Shown: piece by piece, positions 47,646 through 59,921 of the stretch
How the letters are laid out: the number at the start of each line of letters is the position of its first letter
Position numbering within the stretch: position 1 is the stretch's first letter
Position numbers and translations under genes: made by a program
Assembly: GCA_032717465.1 (NCBI GenBank)
Contig: CM064666.1
Coordinates: forward strand, 21,770,431-21,834,430
Direction: 5' to 3'
Origin: Coenobita brevimanus
Taxonomy: Eukaryota; Arthropoda; Malacostraca; Decapoda; Coenobitidae
Length of the DNA stretch: 64,000 nucleotides
The notes under the pieces: generated by a model
The model's database searches: none
What the model was told of the DNA's origin: nothing
Seen by the model: only the letters and a program-made list of their open reading frames with translations

Positions 47646-49460
47646 AGTCTGCCCACTGCCCACTGCCTGCCCACCACCATTCTCTGCATTTGCAACTCAA
47701 CAGCTCTACACCTGCCTTGCACTAACATCTGCCCTCACCACCCACCACCGGCCTCCACTGTCGCCCGCATCTGGTCTCCATTACGGAGCCTCCTTTGACC
47801 GCCACTCCCTGCCGGTGATTCATCGCGCCGTCTCTTCTCCTCTCCGCCCAGCTGTCTCTCCACCGCTGCCCCGCCCCGCCCTGCCCCGCCCCGCCCCACC
47901 CCGCCCCAGCCCAGCTACGCCCGGCCACCCCTGCACGTCATACATCTCAACACTCTCATCTCTACTGTGTAACTATAGTATATCTTTCCTTTCTATAGAG
48001 ATTATCCTCGATTTTCTCTACAGATTGGTTATTGTAAATATTCCATCTCATTTCCATTACCCCGTTTTCATCTTCACCTACGTTATTTATACTCCATCTC
48101 ATCCTTCGCCTTTTATTTAAACCATCCATCCCCGCACCTTCATTCATTTTCACGCCTACTCATGTATTCCATTCTCTCATTGTTATTTATATATTTCCAC
48201 CTACGTATCCATCTTCATCCTTTCATCTTCCATTGCCGCATTAAATGCCATACTTTCCACATCAACCACTTACCACCAGCCCTCTCGACCCGGAAACATC
48301 ACCTGCTCATACCCCGTCTGCCGACTCTAACACAATCACTCATTTACGAAGTGACAAAGAGTACCACTGCCCTGTACCTGAGACTCCCGTTTCACTTCCC
48401 GTAGAATCACTTCCTACCCATCCTACACTCGGAAATCCAAATACCTCCTCTTCTACTCCTGCCTCTCCACTCCCTTCTTCCTCTACTCCTTTCCTTGTCG
48501 TTCCTTCTGCTGCCTCCCTTCATACCCCGTCTTGCTCGTCCTTAACTGCCACTACTTTCTCTCTCTCCCACACCTCTCTCCTGCCGCCACTTCTACACTT
48601 CCGCCATGGCCAACCCTCCACAATCTATCTATCTCGACGATGCCAATCGTCCCAAATTTACCGGCCAGGACCCAACTTGGTCTGTCTATGATTTCCTCAG
48701 AGAAGTCGACACAGAAATACACAATAGACAAATAACCGATGAATCACTCAAAGTAGCCTACCTCCTCGGTCGCTTGCACCACGGTAAATCGGACATCGGA
48801 TCCGAGATCCGTGCAGGACATTTCGATAGCATTCGTACCTTTGTTGATTTTCGTAAGGAAGTCATCAGCCTTTGTTCCCAACATTCAAATACCGCGTCTC
48901 TCATGGGATTCATTAATCTCCTAAACCAACTAGACGAGGACTTGCGCGTCCCAGCGCAATATGCCAAGCTCCGAGACGCTGCCGCCGCCATGAAAGCAAC
49001 TAGTAGCGAGATGCTCCAATTACTGGTAGGCACGAAATGGTTAGAAGACAAGAATGGTGTTCCAATGCTTTCACACACCAACTTTGCTGACTTAATTGGT
49101 TACATGAGATTCCTTCACTGGCTTACTCTTAAACAGCGAGAGCTAGCCTTGGAAATCGGTTTCAATCCAGGAGATAAAATTATTCAGGTCACTAAAGCCA
49201 TTCATGAAAGAACAGGTTCGAACTACACGCGTCAGGGCACCACCCAACCCTTGGCCTCCTCAGTCTGTCACACCTCCACTACCCCAGACCAATCTCACTC
49301 CCGTCCCACCACACGCGGCAGATCTGCCACACATCCATCTCCTACCGCCGGTCGTGATCCATCTAGCGCCCGACGGAACAGACAATCTTCGATTCTTTGC
49401 TGGTACTGTGGTCATCCTGGACATCGAGCATCCAGTTGCGACCGTACATACAAACTTTCC
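47646..49460 (+). pseudogene. gag: inverted array fragment: leader and gag
   Basis: Leader sequence (CCCCG-rich tract at about 47864-47910) leads to a gag ATG at 48245. The first frame runs to 48691 and the main frame from about 48606 on. The capsid-like domain and the first zinc knuckle CWYCGHPGHRASSC are intact, and gag is cut at about 49460. Pol before leader-gag means the fragment comes from two head-to-tail units whose env and LTR were deleted. The right breakpoint joins leader sequence of the opposite orientation. Confidence 0.85.
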
Positions 49461-49578
49461 ACTACAGGCACTGAGGAGGGGCGAGGCTGGCAGATGCGAG
49501 ACATCGTGTATCTTGTGATGTCATTAAAAGGCGGTGGAGGCGGTCAGGATCTGATGGTTCGAAACACCGCTGCTACCA
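49461..49578 (-). promoter_or_regulatory. leader end with primer-binding site (E4, displaced)
   Basis: Leader sequence in the E1-E5 orientation, with the tRNA-like 3' end on + at 49556-49578, followed by AA and the LTR at 49581. It is probably the missing leader end of E4. Confidence 0.75.
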
Positions 49579-49580
49579 AA

Positions 49581-49818
49581 TGTAACTTGCAATACTTTGG
49601 TGATAGAAACTCCGTGTACAAACAGCTGGATAAGATAGATAGATATTTTTTTTAGATAATCTTTTTATTTGTTCCATAGAAATACAGTTACACAAAATTC
49701 CTAGTATACAAGATGAAAAATTTCATCTTATAAGAGACAGTGAAAATTTTATATATATATAAATGTTTTCCATCATTGGATTATTCTGGGACACTGAGAG
49801 GTAATAGGCAATACATAC

Positions 49819-49859
<41 letters not shown>

Positions 49860-52752
49860 CACAACACACACACACGCACACACGCATATATACATATATA
49901 AACATATATAGTTTCAAGTTTTCTTATGTTGATTGTCAGCTATATTAATTTTATTTACTGGCTTTTGATAACTAATTATTGTTGAGAATGTTGTACGGGA
50001 CTATGAGCTACATATGATTTTATGAGGTACTTTTTTAGACTGCTTTTAAAGTTATCTACAGTAGTTTTTTTTACTATGTCGTGTGGCAGGGAATTGAATA
50101 TTTTTGCACCATGATACCTAATATTACTCTGAGATTGTAAAGACGGCATGAAAGGTACAACAAAACGTTCTGTATTTCTATAATGGTATCTTGTAGGTGG
50201 AGTGGGTACAAAGAATGAGTTATTGTAAACAAGTCCATTAATGCATTTATACACATATACTGCACATACCAGTTCATTGATTTCTTTCATCTTAAGTATG
50301 TTATTATTATAAAATATATCATTCGTATGCTCGTAGCGGCCTACTCGTCCGATTGCTCTCATGATTTGCTTCTGAGCTGTTTCTAAAGGTTTTCAGAGCT
50401 GTTTTATTTGCCGCTCCCCATACTGCATGACAATATACTAAATGAGTATACACTAATGAATAATATATCAAAATCATTGACTGTTTGTTTAATTTATTCC
50501 TTGTTTGATATATAATGCCACAGTACCCTAATACTTTATTTCTAATTTGGATGATATGCTTATTCCACAGTAATTTATTGTCTAATACTATACCCAAAAA
50601 TTTGGTTTCTGTTACTTCTTTAATGCTGTTATTATTAATAACTACTTGAACACTGTGATTTATTTTCTTATGTCTGTGGAATACAATAGTGTAAGTCTTA
50701 TTTATATTTAATGTTAACTTATTGGCTGAAATCCACTGTACCACCTTAGATATTTCTTCCGTTAAGGTACTTGTAAGAGTGTTTATATTACTGTGGCTTA
50801 AGTAGAAAGTACTGTCATCAGCAAATAGTACATGTTTTAACCTTTTTTGTTGCGTTTGTGATATCGTTGAGGTAGATTAAAAATAATACAGGCCCTAAGA
50901 TCGAGCCTTGTGGCACCCCTACATTTATTTCAGTAGTGGAAGATGTTTGATTATTAAAATAAACAAATTGTTTACGTTTAGCCAGATAACTCCGGAACCA
51001 GACAAGTGCTTTCCCTGTAATACCATAGTGTGTCAATTTCTCAAGTAATATTGTATGGTCCACTGTATCGAAAGCCTTGGTTAAATCCAGAAACAGACTT
51101 ATAGTGAACTCGTTTTTATCAAAGGCTGACAAAATGTGATCCGTGAAAGACAAAAGAGCATCTTGTGTGGATCTCCGTCTACGGAACCCATACTGATCAT
51201 CGGAGAGCATACCTCTTTCTTCTAGAAAATCAATTAATCTGTCACAGACTGGCCTCTCAATAATTTTACTTAAAGAAGGCAGGACCGAAACAGGCCTATA
51301 ATTTTCAGGTGTATCACGAGGGCCCGACTTGTGTGTTCGTATTACTCTCGCTAACTTCAACTGATCAGGAAAGATTCCAGTAGCAAAAGACAAATTACAT
51401 AAATGAGTTAAAATAGGACACAAAATTGTTATAGACCTCTTCAGCACCTTCACAGGAATATTGTCATGCCCAGCGGCTGAATCACGCATATTCATAACAA
51501 CTTTATTGATTTCGTCAGTAGTGACTTCCCTGAAAGTTAGCTCATTTATCTGAAGTTCAGGAAGATATGCCTGGAACTTAGTCTGAGTCTGGTTAATATT
51601 CTTTGCTAATTCTTTACCTATATTGGTAAAATAGTCATTGATTGAATTAGCAGTAATATTTCCTGCATGATTAAGCTCAGTGTGCCCTCTCCTCATTAAT
51701 ACTGAATTTACTATGTTCCAAGTCTTTTTAGAGTCCCCTGCCGAGTTTGCTAGTTTACTTTTATAATAATTTCCTTTAGCAGTCTTAATTGATTGGGTTA
51801 CTTTATTTCTTACTTTACGGTATATGTCACCATATGTAATCGGTTTCTTTAGATATTTACGTTGTAAGAGGTTGCCTTCTTTAATCATAACTTTAATTTC
51901 ATGAGTTATGTATGGTTTATCCATATATTTTTGCTTTATGTGAATTGTCTTTTCTGGGAAACATTTTTCGAAAATGGTTATAAATTCTGATAAAAGAAAT
52001 CGAAGCAGGTTGCGAAATTGCTGGTCGTATAAATGCAAGACCAATCTACTTTTATTAGTTCTTGTTTAAAAATTTCTATATTGTCATCCGTGAAATCCCT
52101 ATATCTTTTTATTATTTTTTTGTTTGGAGGCTTTATATTCAGTGAAAACGCTGAAAATATGGGAAAATGGTCTGAGATATCACAAACATATATACCATTA
52201 GTTATATTTCTGCTAATGTTATTAGTCCAGATTTGATCGATTAATGTAGCTGACTGGCAGGAGTTTATTACAAGCTCACAGTAAAATAGTCTGCCCGATT
52301 TGGCTGCCTGCTAAGAACTGATGCAATAACGCCGTCTTCAGGCGTGGGAAAGCGTGCTGACCTAGCAAGTTTAGTGGGGGCATGTATGCATTGGGGGGGG
52401 ACATATATACATCGGGGGTAGACATATTGTAGAGGGGGTACACTACTCCCCCGGGAAGCTGAGACGGTGTCTCCTGACACCGGGAGGTAAATGGTGTTTG
52501 ATTATAGTAGTAAGGCAGGACCGGGAGGTGTGTACAAGGGAGAAGTATGATACAGGGGCAGCAGGGGAGACATGGCCATGTTGAGGGGAGGGAATTAGAA
52601 GGAAATATACATATAAGATATACAAGGATTAATAGGTACAAATCCAGTAAGGGGCGAAGGTATACATAAACGTAATGGGAATTACACAATAATAGATTGA
52701 GACATGATAAACAAGGAGTAGATATGAGAGTTCAATTGTTGTTCTTCCTTCA
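49581..52752 (-). repeat. LTR left of E5, carrying a LINE in U5
   Basis: LTR sequence at 49581-49634 and 52261-52752, split by 2626 bases of LINE. The right end has TG complement ca at 52751-52752 followed by the T-rich tract. The LINE lies three bases downstream (sense) of the AATAAA signal, between it and the primer-binding site. Confidence 0.9.
49635..52260 (-). mobile_element. 5'-truncated LINE, copy 1
   Basis: Sense reads right to left. The 5' end lies in the endonuclease domain (LIDQIWTNN ... SDHFPIF near 52250-52140). The 3' end is an A-run and a (TATC)n tail at 49635-49653, with a CATATA-type microsatellite near 49817-49860. RT blocks: NYRPVSVLPSLSKI, QYGFRRRRSTQDALLSF, LFLDLTKAFDTVDH and GVPQGSILGPVLFLIYLNDI, all in frame 50818-52044. 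A one-base T insertion near 50845 breaks RT just before the catalytic FADD. A second one-base insertion near 50392 breaks the C-terminal part (frames 50319-50744 and 49976-50362). It is a different family from the LINE at 37 kb, CR1/Jockey-like, clade uncertain. No target duplication beyond one or two bases is visible. Confidence 0.9.
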
Positions 52753-52893
52753 TTTTTTTTTTTTTTTGTATTTTCTGTAGGATACACTGGCACTCACTAA
52801 TGCATTAAAGAAATACCATCATTTTCTAGTAGGCAGAGTTCTCTTCACAGGTTGATTGTCAGATGGCATTGGTAGTCACTGAATGTGAGGGCA

Positions 52894-54571
52894 CTAAGTA
52901 CGGGGAGTTTCTACGTCGTGTGTAGGGCGTACTATGCCTGTAGAGACTCTGATTTCCTGGAGTCGAAGTTCCATTTTTCTGACACAACAATGCACTGCAC
53001 AGATGATGAGTAGAAAACCCAGGAAAGCGATAACCACAGGGGGAAACACAACTGTTGAATGAACCCATGAACGGCTGAAGGCCAGAGAAAATTCATCCAT
53101 AATGAAATCACTGTCATTGAGGAAGGTGAGCATGCGCAAGTTAGGGGAGGTGATGGTAATGTTGGCAGAGGGTAGGGTGGAAGGAGTGTCGAGTGGTTGA
53201 AAGATGTCATAGGAGTGATTACGGACAGCTTGGTGATAGCGAGTGGCGTAAGTGATGACGGACTCTGATTTGACGGTACAATAGTCAGGTGCTTTGTAGA
53301 GACCACTAGTGGGGACGGATCGAACCGAAGAAACAGGACACATGATTGTGACAGAGATGGGAACAGCAAAGAAGAAGTACTGGACATGGTTGAGGTGAGC
53401 ATGGTGGACCGGGAGGTCAGGAGCTGGGACAATAGAACAGGCCGAGTAGATGGAATGGTTGCGAACTAAACCAGACTCACAAGGTGTAGCACTGCTAGGG
53501 AAGATAGCGAAAAGGTGGGCAGCACAGAGACGAGAGGTCGGAGTAAGGGAGGAACATTTCTGTAGGTCTGTGGAAGAAAGGAAGGCAACGGAAAGATGAT
53601 CATGGGAGAGGAGGAAATATTCTGAAGGAACAGATACCTGTAACAAGGAGTTGTTGAGGCGGAAAGGGAAGGGAATGATGTGGAAAAGGTTAAAGGGTAT
53701 GGCAGAACGGAGTGGAATATGGACGACGACGTATGTGGTGAGAAGAGTGGCTTCGAGAACAGGATAATAATATTCAAGGGAGGAGTAAGGGAGGACTGGG
53801 GAGAGACCGAAGGTGGAGTGAGCCCATTCCAGGACAGAACGGAGAGATGAGACAGGTAGTGACATGTCCATTAATAGCATCGACCAGGATACGAACCAAC
53901 GCAGAGACTTGAGACAAGAGAGAGTCAATGGCTAGTTGGAGATTATCCATGTTGAGTTTGAGGTAGAAGAACTGAGAGATAACGTTGAGATCTGAAAGGT
54001 GGCGTTGTAAGATATCTGTGAAATTGTTTAGAGTGGCCGTGACTTCATTGAGTTGGGTTGTGAGCTTCTGTAACATAGTGTGTTGGATTTTACTGACTCG
54101 GCGTTGTGATTCTAGGGCTGAAGCTAATTGAGTGAGATCAGACTTGAAGCCAGAAATGTCACGGGCTGTAGCAACGCCAAACAAGCCACTCAGAATCTCA
54201 CTGCAGAATTCGAAGAGACCTCGTTTTACACGAGAACGACCCACAGGTGTCTGAATGGAAAACGTGTCATTGAGCTCAGTGAATCTGTTACTTATGTATT
54301 GCAATTGCCAGGAGAGTGGGAGGAAAAGGTTATAGAGATACTCATTCGGGTTGTGTGTCCCCATGAGGGCCGTGAGATGGGTCCTGATTCCGTGGAGCTG
54401 GTGCGCGTAGGCAGGTAGGGCAATGGCTACGTCGGCCGGGGGCGCAAGATCGTAGAGCAAGGAGACCTCGCCTCCTGAGCCGACCAAGGCCCCGGGACGT
54501 ACTCCAACATCGTCCTGATCTGACCCAGACCCCAGGAGGGTCAGCACTGCCAGCAGGGAGATCGCTAACAT
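52894..54571 (-). pseudogene. env: E5 env, two long overlapping frames
   Basis: Frame one (53774-54571, 265 codons) has the signal peptide, RVKR at 54221-54232, GLFEFCSEI (a cysteine at a position that is glycine in E2 and serine in E3) and a heptad region with one extra residue. Frame two (52894-53928, 344 codons) is in the +1 frame with a 155-base overlap, and holds the cysteine-rich domain, the transmembrane segment VVIAFLGFLLIICAV and the tail. No internal stops in either half. The family-wide frameshift is the only disabling change seen. Confidence 0.9.
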
Positions 54572-54595
54572 CGTACCTAGAAAATCAGGGTAGAG

Positions 54596-57500
54596 TTAAT
54601 GGGGGAGGTCGTGAAGAGGTTGATGGGCAGAGTGCAGTTTGGACCGATAGTGATTTGTTGATGAATGAGCAGGTGGAGGTGGAGAGGAAGGAGACTGAGG
54701 GATAGGTGGAGACAAGGTAGACTGAGGGATGGGAGGAGGGGAAGAGGGGGCAAGAGGTTGTGTAAGTGACTCTTCCAAGACGAGGCCACGGCCACGGGGT
54801 GCTCGCTTTAAGTCATCGACGTGGACCCATCTGGTGTCCCTAGTGGACAGGTCCTGGAGGTGAAATTTGTTGCCTTGTTGAGTGAGGACGCGGTTGGGCC
54901 CTGTAAATTTGTCATCCAACTTAGAGGAACGCGTATCGGAATGAGCAAAGACAAAATCGCCTACATTGATAGTGATAGGAGAGGCGGACTGATGTTGGCG
55001 CTGCAGCATGTCCTCCTGAGAAAAAGCCAAAGTGGATTGGACATACTGGTGGATTGTCTGGAAGTTGGCCAATTTTAGTTTAACATAATCATCCATGTTG
55101 TAGATGGGTTCTGGCTTTGAGGATAAGAGAGAGTATGGGAGGTCCTTGTCAAAGCCAAAGAGGACGAAGAAGGGAGATTCAGCAATGAATGCATTGATGG
55201 AACTATTGATGGAGGATGCCACTTGAGGAATCCAGTCATCCCAGGACGAACTATGGGAGCCTAGATGTCTGAGGCACTCTAAGATTTTACGGTTGTGGCG
55301 TTCTAAAAGGCCATTGCAAGCCGGATGGTTAGGCACGACATTGCACCTACTGATATGAAAGCGGCGACAGATCTCATCTAGAAGGCTAATGTTGAATTCT
55401 GTACCATTGTCATTAAGAATGGTATGAGGGGTACTGAACGGGCAAATTACGTGATCTACAAGGGCACGTGCAACGCTCCTCGCGGTCTTGTCGGTGAGGG
55501 GTACAGTAGCGGGAGGAGTGGTCGACCGCTACGAACAAGTACTTAGCGCCAGATTCTGTGAGAGGTAGTTTGAAGAGATCGATTGAGACAGTTTCCAATG
55601 GTCGTGATGGGATTGGGTATTGTAAGAGAGGTGCTGGTAAGCCGGTGGATACTTTGTGGCGGTGGCAGGAGAGGCAAGAGTCACAGTGGGCATTGATATC
55701 GTGGCGCATGGTTGGCCAATAGTATTTGAGACGTGCTTGGCGCAAGCATCGGTCTTTACCTGGATGGGAAGCTGGAGGAGTATTATGAACAATATGAAGA
55801 ACTATTAGTATCAGGGCAGCGGGGACAACAAGTTGGCGTACTTCGCAATTGGGCATATCTTTGACTGTTAGCAGTGTTTTCCTGTACAAGAGATCATCAT
55901 CTAGCATGAACCCATCTAGTGATACTGGCAGAGTAGGTAAGGTCGAGGCATCGCCAGATTCTAGGAAATAAATGACTTTGGACCACATGAGGTTTTGGCG
56001 CTGAAAGTTTCGAACAACTTCTGACGTTAGTGTAGTATTTTCAGTTACTTCAGGCTGCAGTGATGTTATAGCTGCTGCTACGTGACGTGAGAGTGCGTCT
56101 GCAACTATATTCAACTTGCCTGGTACATATTGAAAAGTGGGATTAAAGTCCTGGATGATGACAGATCATCTAGCTAGTCTACCTGTTAGGTTGCGATTTT
56201 TGAACAAATCACATAGTGGAAGGTGGTCTGTTTGGATATGCACTGGATAACCATAGACTATATCTCTGAAATGTTTCAAGGACCAGATTACTGCTAGCAC
56301 TTCGAGATCTGTGACACTGCAGTTACGTTCAGTGGTTGTAAGGGTGCGACTAGCATAAGCTATTACGCGCTTCCTTGATGCTTCATCGAGTTGCATCAAA
56401 ACGGCACCAAGTCCAGTGTCTGAGGCGTCTGTGAAGAGAAGGAAGGGTGTGGTATAATGAGGGAACGCTAGAACAGGGGCATTCACAAGAGCTGTCTTTA
56501 GCTTTTGGAAAGCTTGTGACTGGTCGTTAGTCCAAACAAAGGGCACATTCTGCTTGAGTAAGTGGGTCAAAGGAGCAGCGATCTTTGCATAATCCCGGAT
56601 GAAGCGACGATGATAGCCACTGAGGCCCAGGAAACTTTGTACAGCTTCGGTAGTGGTGGGTTCTGGGAAGTTAATAACCGCCTTAGTTTTATCCTCATTA
56701 GTATGAATACCTTGTGCATCGACGACATGGCCTAGGAATTTGATTTTCTTTCGCAGGAAGTCACATTTACCGAGATTGATTTTCAGGCCTGCAAGCTGGA
56801 GGCGTTCAAAGACTTGCTGGAGTTTGGTAAAATGATCAGGGATGGATTTACTCACAACAATGATATCATCTTGGTAAGCAAAAAGAGTGTCCCATCATAC
56901 CGCTGAAGACTGAATGGATAAGTCGCATGAACACGGAAGGAGCATTTATCAGACCAAAAGGGAGTCTCTTAAACTGAAAATGTCCGGAAGGGGTGCTAAA
57001 GGCTGTAACTGGGCGAGAGGACTCTTCCATTTCGACCTGCCAGTACTCGCTGAGGAGGTCTAAAGATGAAAAGACTACATTATTGTCACCAAGGGATTCT
57101 AGCAAATCAGTGAGGACGGGTAACGGGAAACGGTCTGGAACGGTGACAGAATTGATCTTACGATAGTCGACTACTGGTCTAAAGTGGACTATTCCATGGA
57201 CTGACGGAGGGTTCAATAATGTCTTGGTCTAACATGTTCTGTACCATTTGATCTATCTGCTTTCGCTGGCTGTGAGAAAATCGATACACTGGTATGTAAA
57301 TCGGCTGAGTTCCTAGTAGTAGTTCAATCGTATGTTTGACAAGGTCTGTTCTACCCATCGTTTCACCGGGTAAGGCAACCACGTTTCAGTACGAGGTCAG
57401 AAGGTCGAGGAGTTGAGGCGTATTTTCTAGGAAAACTGTACAAGTGAGATGTGAGAGCATATCTGGTGAATATGTCGGCGCAGATCCCGTAGAGTTAATA

Positions 57501-58617
57501 GTATATACACCGATTGGCGTATCATCAGTCTGAGTAGTAGGAATTGAGGAATCCTGGCACACCTTTACAGCCGCTGGGTATACTAGGAAGTCTCCAATCT
57601 TTACACCACTTTTAAGTTTTAGTGGAGCATTTGTGACATTGAGCAAGTACAGGTAGCATAAACTGTCCTCTAAGAGTGTACACCACACTGACTCATAAGT
57701 CAAGCCAGTCACACAACACGTCTCAGGTAGGGTTAGTACATCCACTCCTTCTTTCGCACCGGCAACACAAACAGAAACTTTGGTAAACTCATGCGGTAAC
57801 AAAATTGTGCACGTATTCGTTACTGCACGTTTCGTCTCTGTGTGTTGGAGAAGATCATTCAGACTGTGTGTGGTAGGTAACTGAGACATGTCTGAGTCAG
57901 TGATAGTGTTGTCGGGAGAGGAGGTAAGAGCCATGTTCGAGGGCTGAGATGATGTATCAGGAGACATTGAGGAATTTATGTCCTTGCTCGCAGTCAGTAA
58001 GGGAATGATCTCTGTATTCTCAGATGATGATAGTGGTGGTCTGGGCTGGGTTGGACATTTTGGTAGTGATAGGGACAGAGGTAATGGAAGGACTGATTTG
58101 ATCGTAAGAACAGGACGGGGACATTCCATAGTGTAAACCGGGAATCCAGAAATGTCTATACTACCACAAGCAGGTAATAATGCAATGGAGTGTTGTGCCA
58201 TGGTGAAGAAACCAATAAGGGCATCTGCGGGATACTGCAAGTCATTAGTGACATGAAATTGAATTGGGTAGGGGGCAAATCTCTGTGGAGTTTGACTGGA
58301 AGGGTGACTCTTCCCTTAACCTTAAACTCTGAGCCGTCAACACCACATAGGCGAATGTCTGGTGGTTCTAGGAAACTGACGTGGTTGTGATGGCGATGAA
58401 TAATTTATAAGGAATTTTCGGAGATGAGATTTACTGTAGATCCTGTGTCCAAGAAGAATGACGTTGGTATGTCATGACTGCTGCAGAGAATGACTAAACC
58501 TGGGGATGTTATGGGACTTATATGGCGGATGGGGAGTTAGGTTTCTGGTTCTACGTGATATTGGTCCGATACGGGCGCAGTGCTTCCCCCGACTGTTGGC
58601 GGTTCAGGTAACGACAT
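54596..58617 (-). pseudogene. pol: E5 pol, several breaks
   Basis: The IN C-terminal part is open at 54596-55336 (NGLLERHN, FTGPNRVL). An 8-base deletion near 55505 shifts the frame. The zinc-binding set and SIDLFKL are in 55413-56114. TGA lies at 56166-56168 (tryptophan codon). RNase H and the RT connection are 56166-56855. A two-base loss near 56885 breaks RT, and beside it the catalytic motif reads AYQDD instead of AYLDD. RT start is 56866-57216, with the shared lesion at 57179. In the linker, TGA at 57386-57388 replaces an arginine codon and a one-base loss lies near 58268. TAA at 58405-58407 is shared with E4. The protease DTGS is intact near 58440. Confidence 0.88.
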
Positions 58618-59921
58618 TCCTCAGTGGTGTGAGTCGTGCTTGATTGGTGGTATTTGCAGTGTGGACGACGTGAGCGGGAAGGCGTACGCTGTCTGGTTTG
58701 GGAGTGAGAAAGTTTGTATGTACGGTCGCAACTGGATGCTCGATGTCCAGGATGACCACAGTACCAGCAAAGAATCGAAGATTGTCTGTTCCGTCGGGCG
58801 CTAGATGGATCACGACCTGCGGTAGGAGAAGGATGTGTGGCAGATCTGCCGCGTGTGGCTGGACGGGAGCGAGATTGGTCTGGGGTAGTGGAGGTGTGAC
58901 AGACTGAGGAGGCCAAGAGTTGGGTGGTGCCCTGACGCATGTAGTTCGAACCTGTTCTTTCATGAATGGCTTTAGTGACCTGAATAATTTTATCTCCTGG
59001 ATTGAAACCGATTTCCAAGGCTAGCTCTCGCTGTTTAGGAGTAAGCCAGTGAAGGAATCTCAGGTAACCAATTAAGTCAGCAAAGTTGGTGTGTGAAAGC
59101 ATTGGAACGCCATTCTTGTCTTCTAACCATTTCGTGCCTACCAGTAATTGGAGCATCTCGCTACTAGTTGCTTTCATGGCGGCGGCAGCTTCGCGTAGCT
59201 TGGCATATTGCGCTGGGACGCGCAAGTCCTCATCTAGTTGGTTTAGGAGATTAATGAATCCCATGAGAGACGCGGTATTTGAATGCTAGCAACAAAGGCT
59301 GATGAGTTCCTTACGAAAATCAGCAAAGGTACGAATGCTATCGAAATGTCCTGCACGGATCTCGGATCCGATGTCCGATTTACCGTGGCGCAAGCGACCG
59401 AGGAGGTAGGCTGCATTGAGCGATTCATCGGTTATTTGTGTATTGTGTATTTCTGTGTCGACTTCTCTGAGGAAATCATAGACAGACCAAGTTGGGTAAT
59501 GGCCGGTAAATTTGGGACGATTGGCATCGTCGAGATAGATAGACTGTGGAGGGTTGACCATGGCTGGAAGTGAAGAAGTGGCGGCAGGAGAGGTGTGGGA
59601 GAGAGAGAAGGTAGTGGCAGTTAAGGGCGAGCAAGACGGGGTATGAAGGGAGGCAGGAGAGGGAACGACAGGGGAAGGAGTAGAGGAAGAAGGGAGTGGA
59701 GAGGCAGGAGTAGAACAGGAGGTATCTGGATTTACGAGTGTAGGATGGGTAGGAAGTGATTCTGCGGGAAGTGAAACGGGAGTCTCAGGTACAGGGCGGT
59801 GGTACTCTTTGCCACTTCGTAAATGAGTGATTGTGTTATAGTCGGCAGACGGGGTATGAGCAAGTGATGTTTCCGGGTCGAGAGGGCTGGTGGTAAGCAG
59901 TTGACGTGGAAAGTATGGCAT
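58551..59921 (-). pseudogene. gag: E5 gag, one nonsense codon, complete nucleocapsid
   Basis: From ATG 59921 through the Ser/Pro-rich segment and capsid-like domain to a TAG near 59286 (glutamine codon in the inverted fragment). It then stays open to 58551. Both Cys/His clusters are complete: CWYCGHPGHRASSC and CKYHQSSTTHTTEEC. Gag overlaps the protease start at 58617, as in E1. Confidence 0.9.

Larger units (their letters stand above)
35003..52752 (-). mobile_element. array element E4, interrupted and rearranged
   Basis: E4 runs from its 3' LTR at 35003 through env (split by a LINE), pol and a truncated gag to a leader that stops at the assembly gap 45931. The missing leader end with primer-binding site reappears at about 49461-49578, next to the LTR at 49581. 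Between them lie the gap and an inverted array fragment. The layout right of the gap depends on the scaffold being correct. Confidence 0.7.

Noticed and set aside
49635..52260. Target-site duplication of the LTR-resident LINE
   Set aside because: Only one or two bases (AG) could be shared at the edges, within chance.
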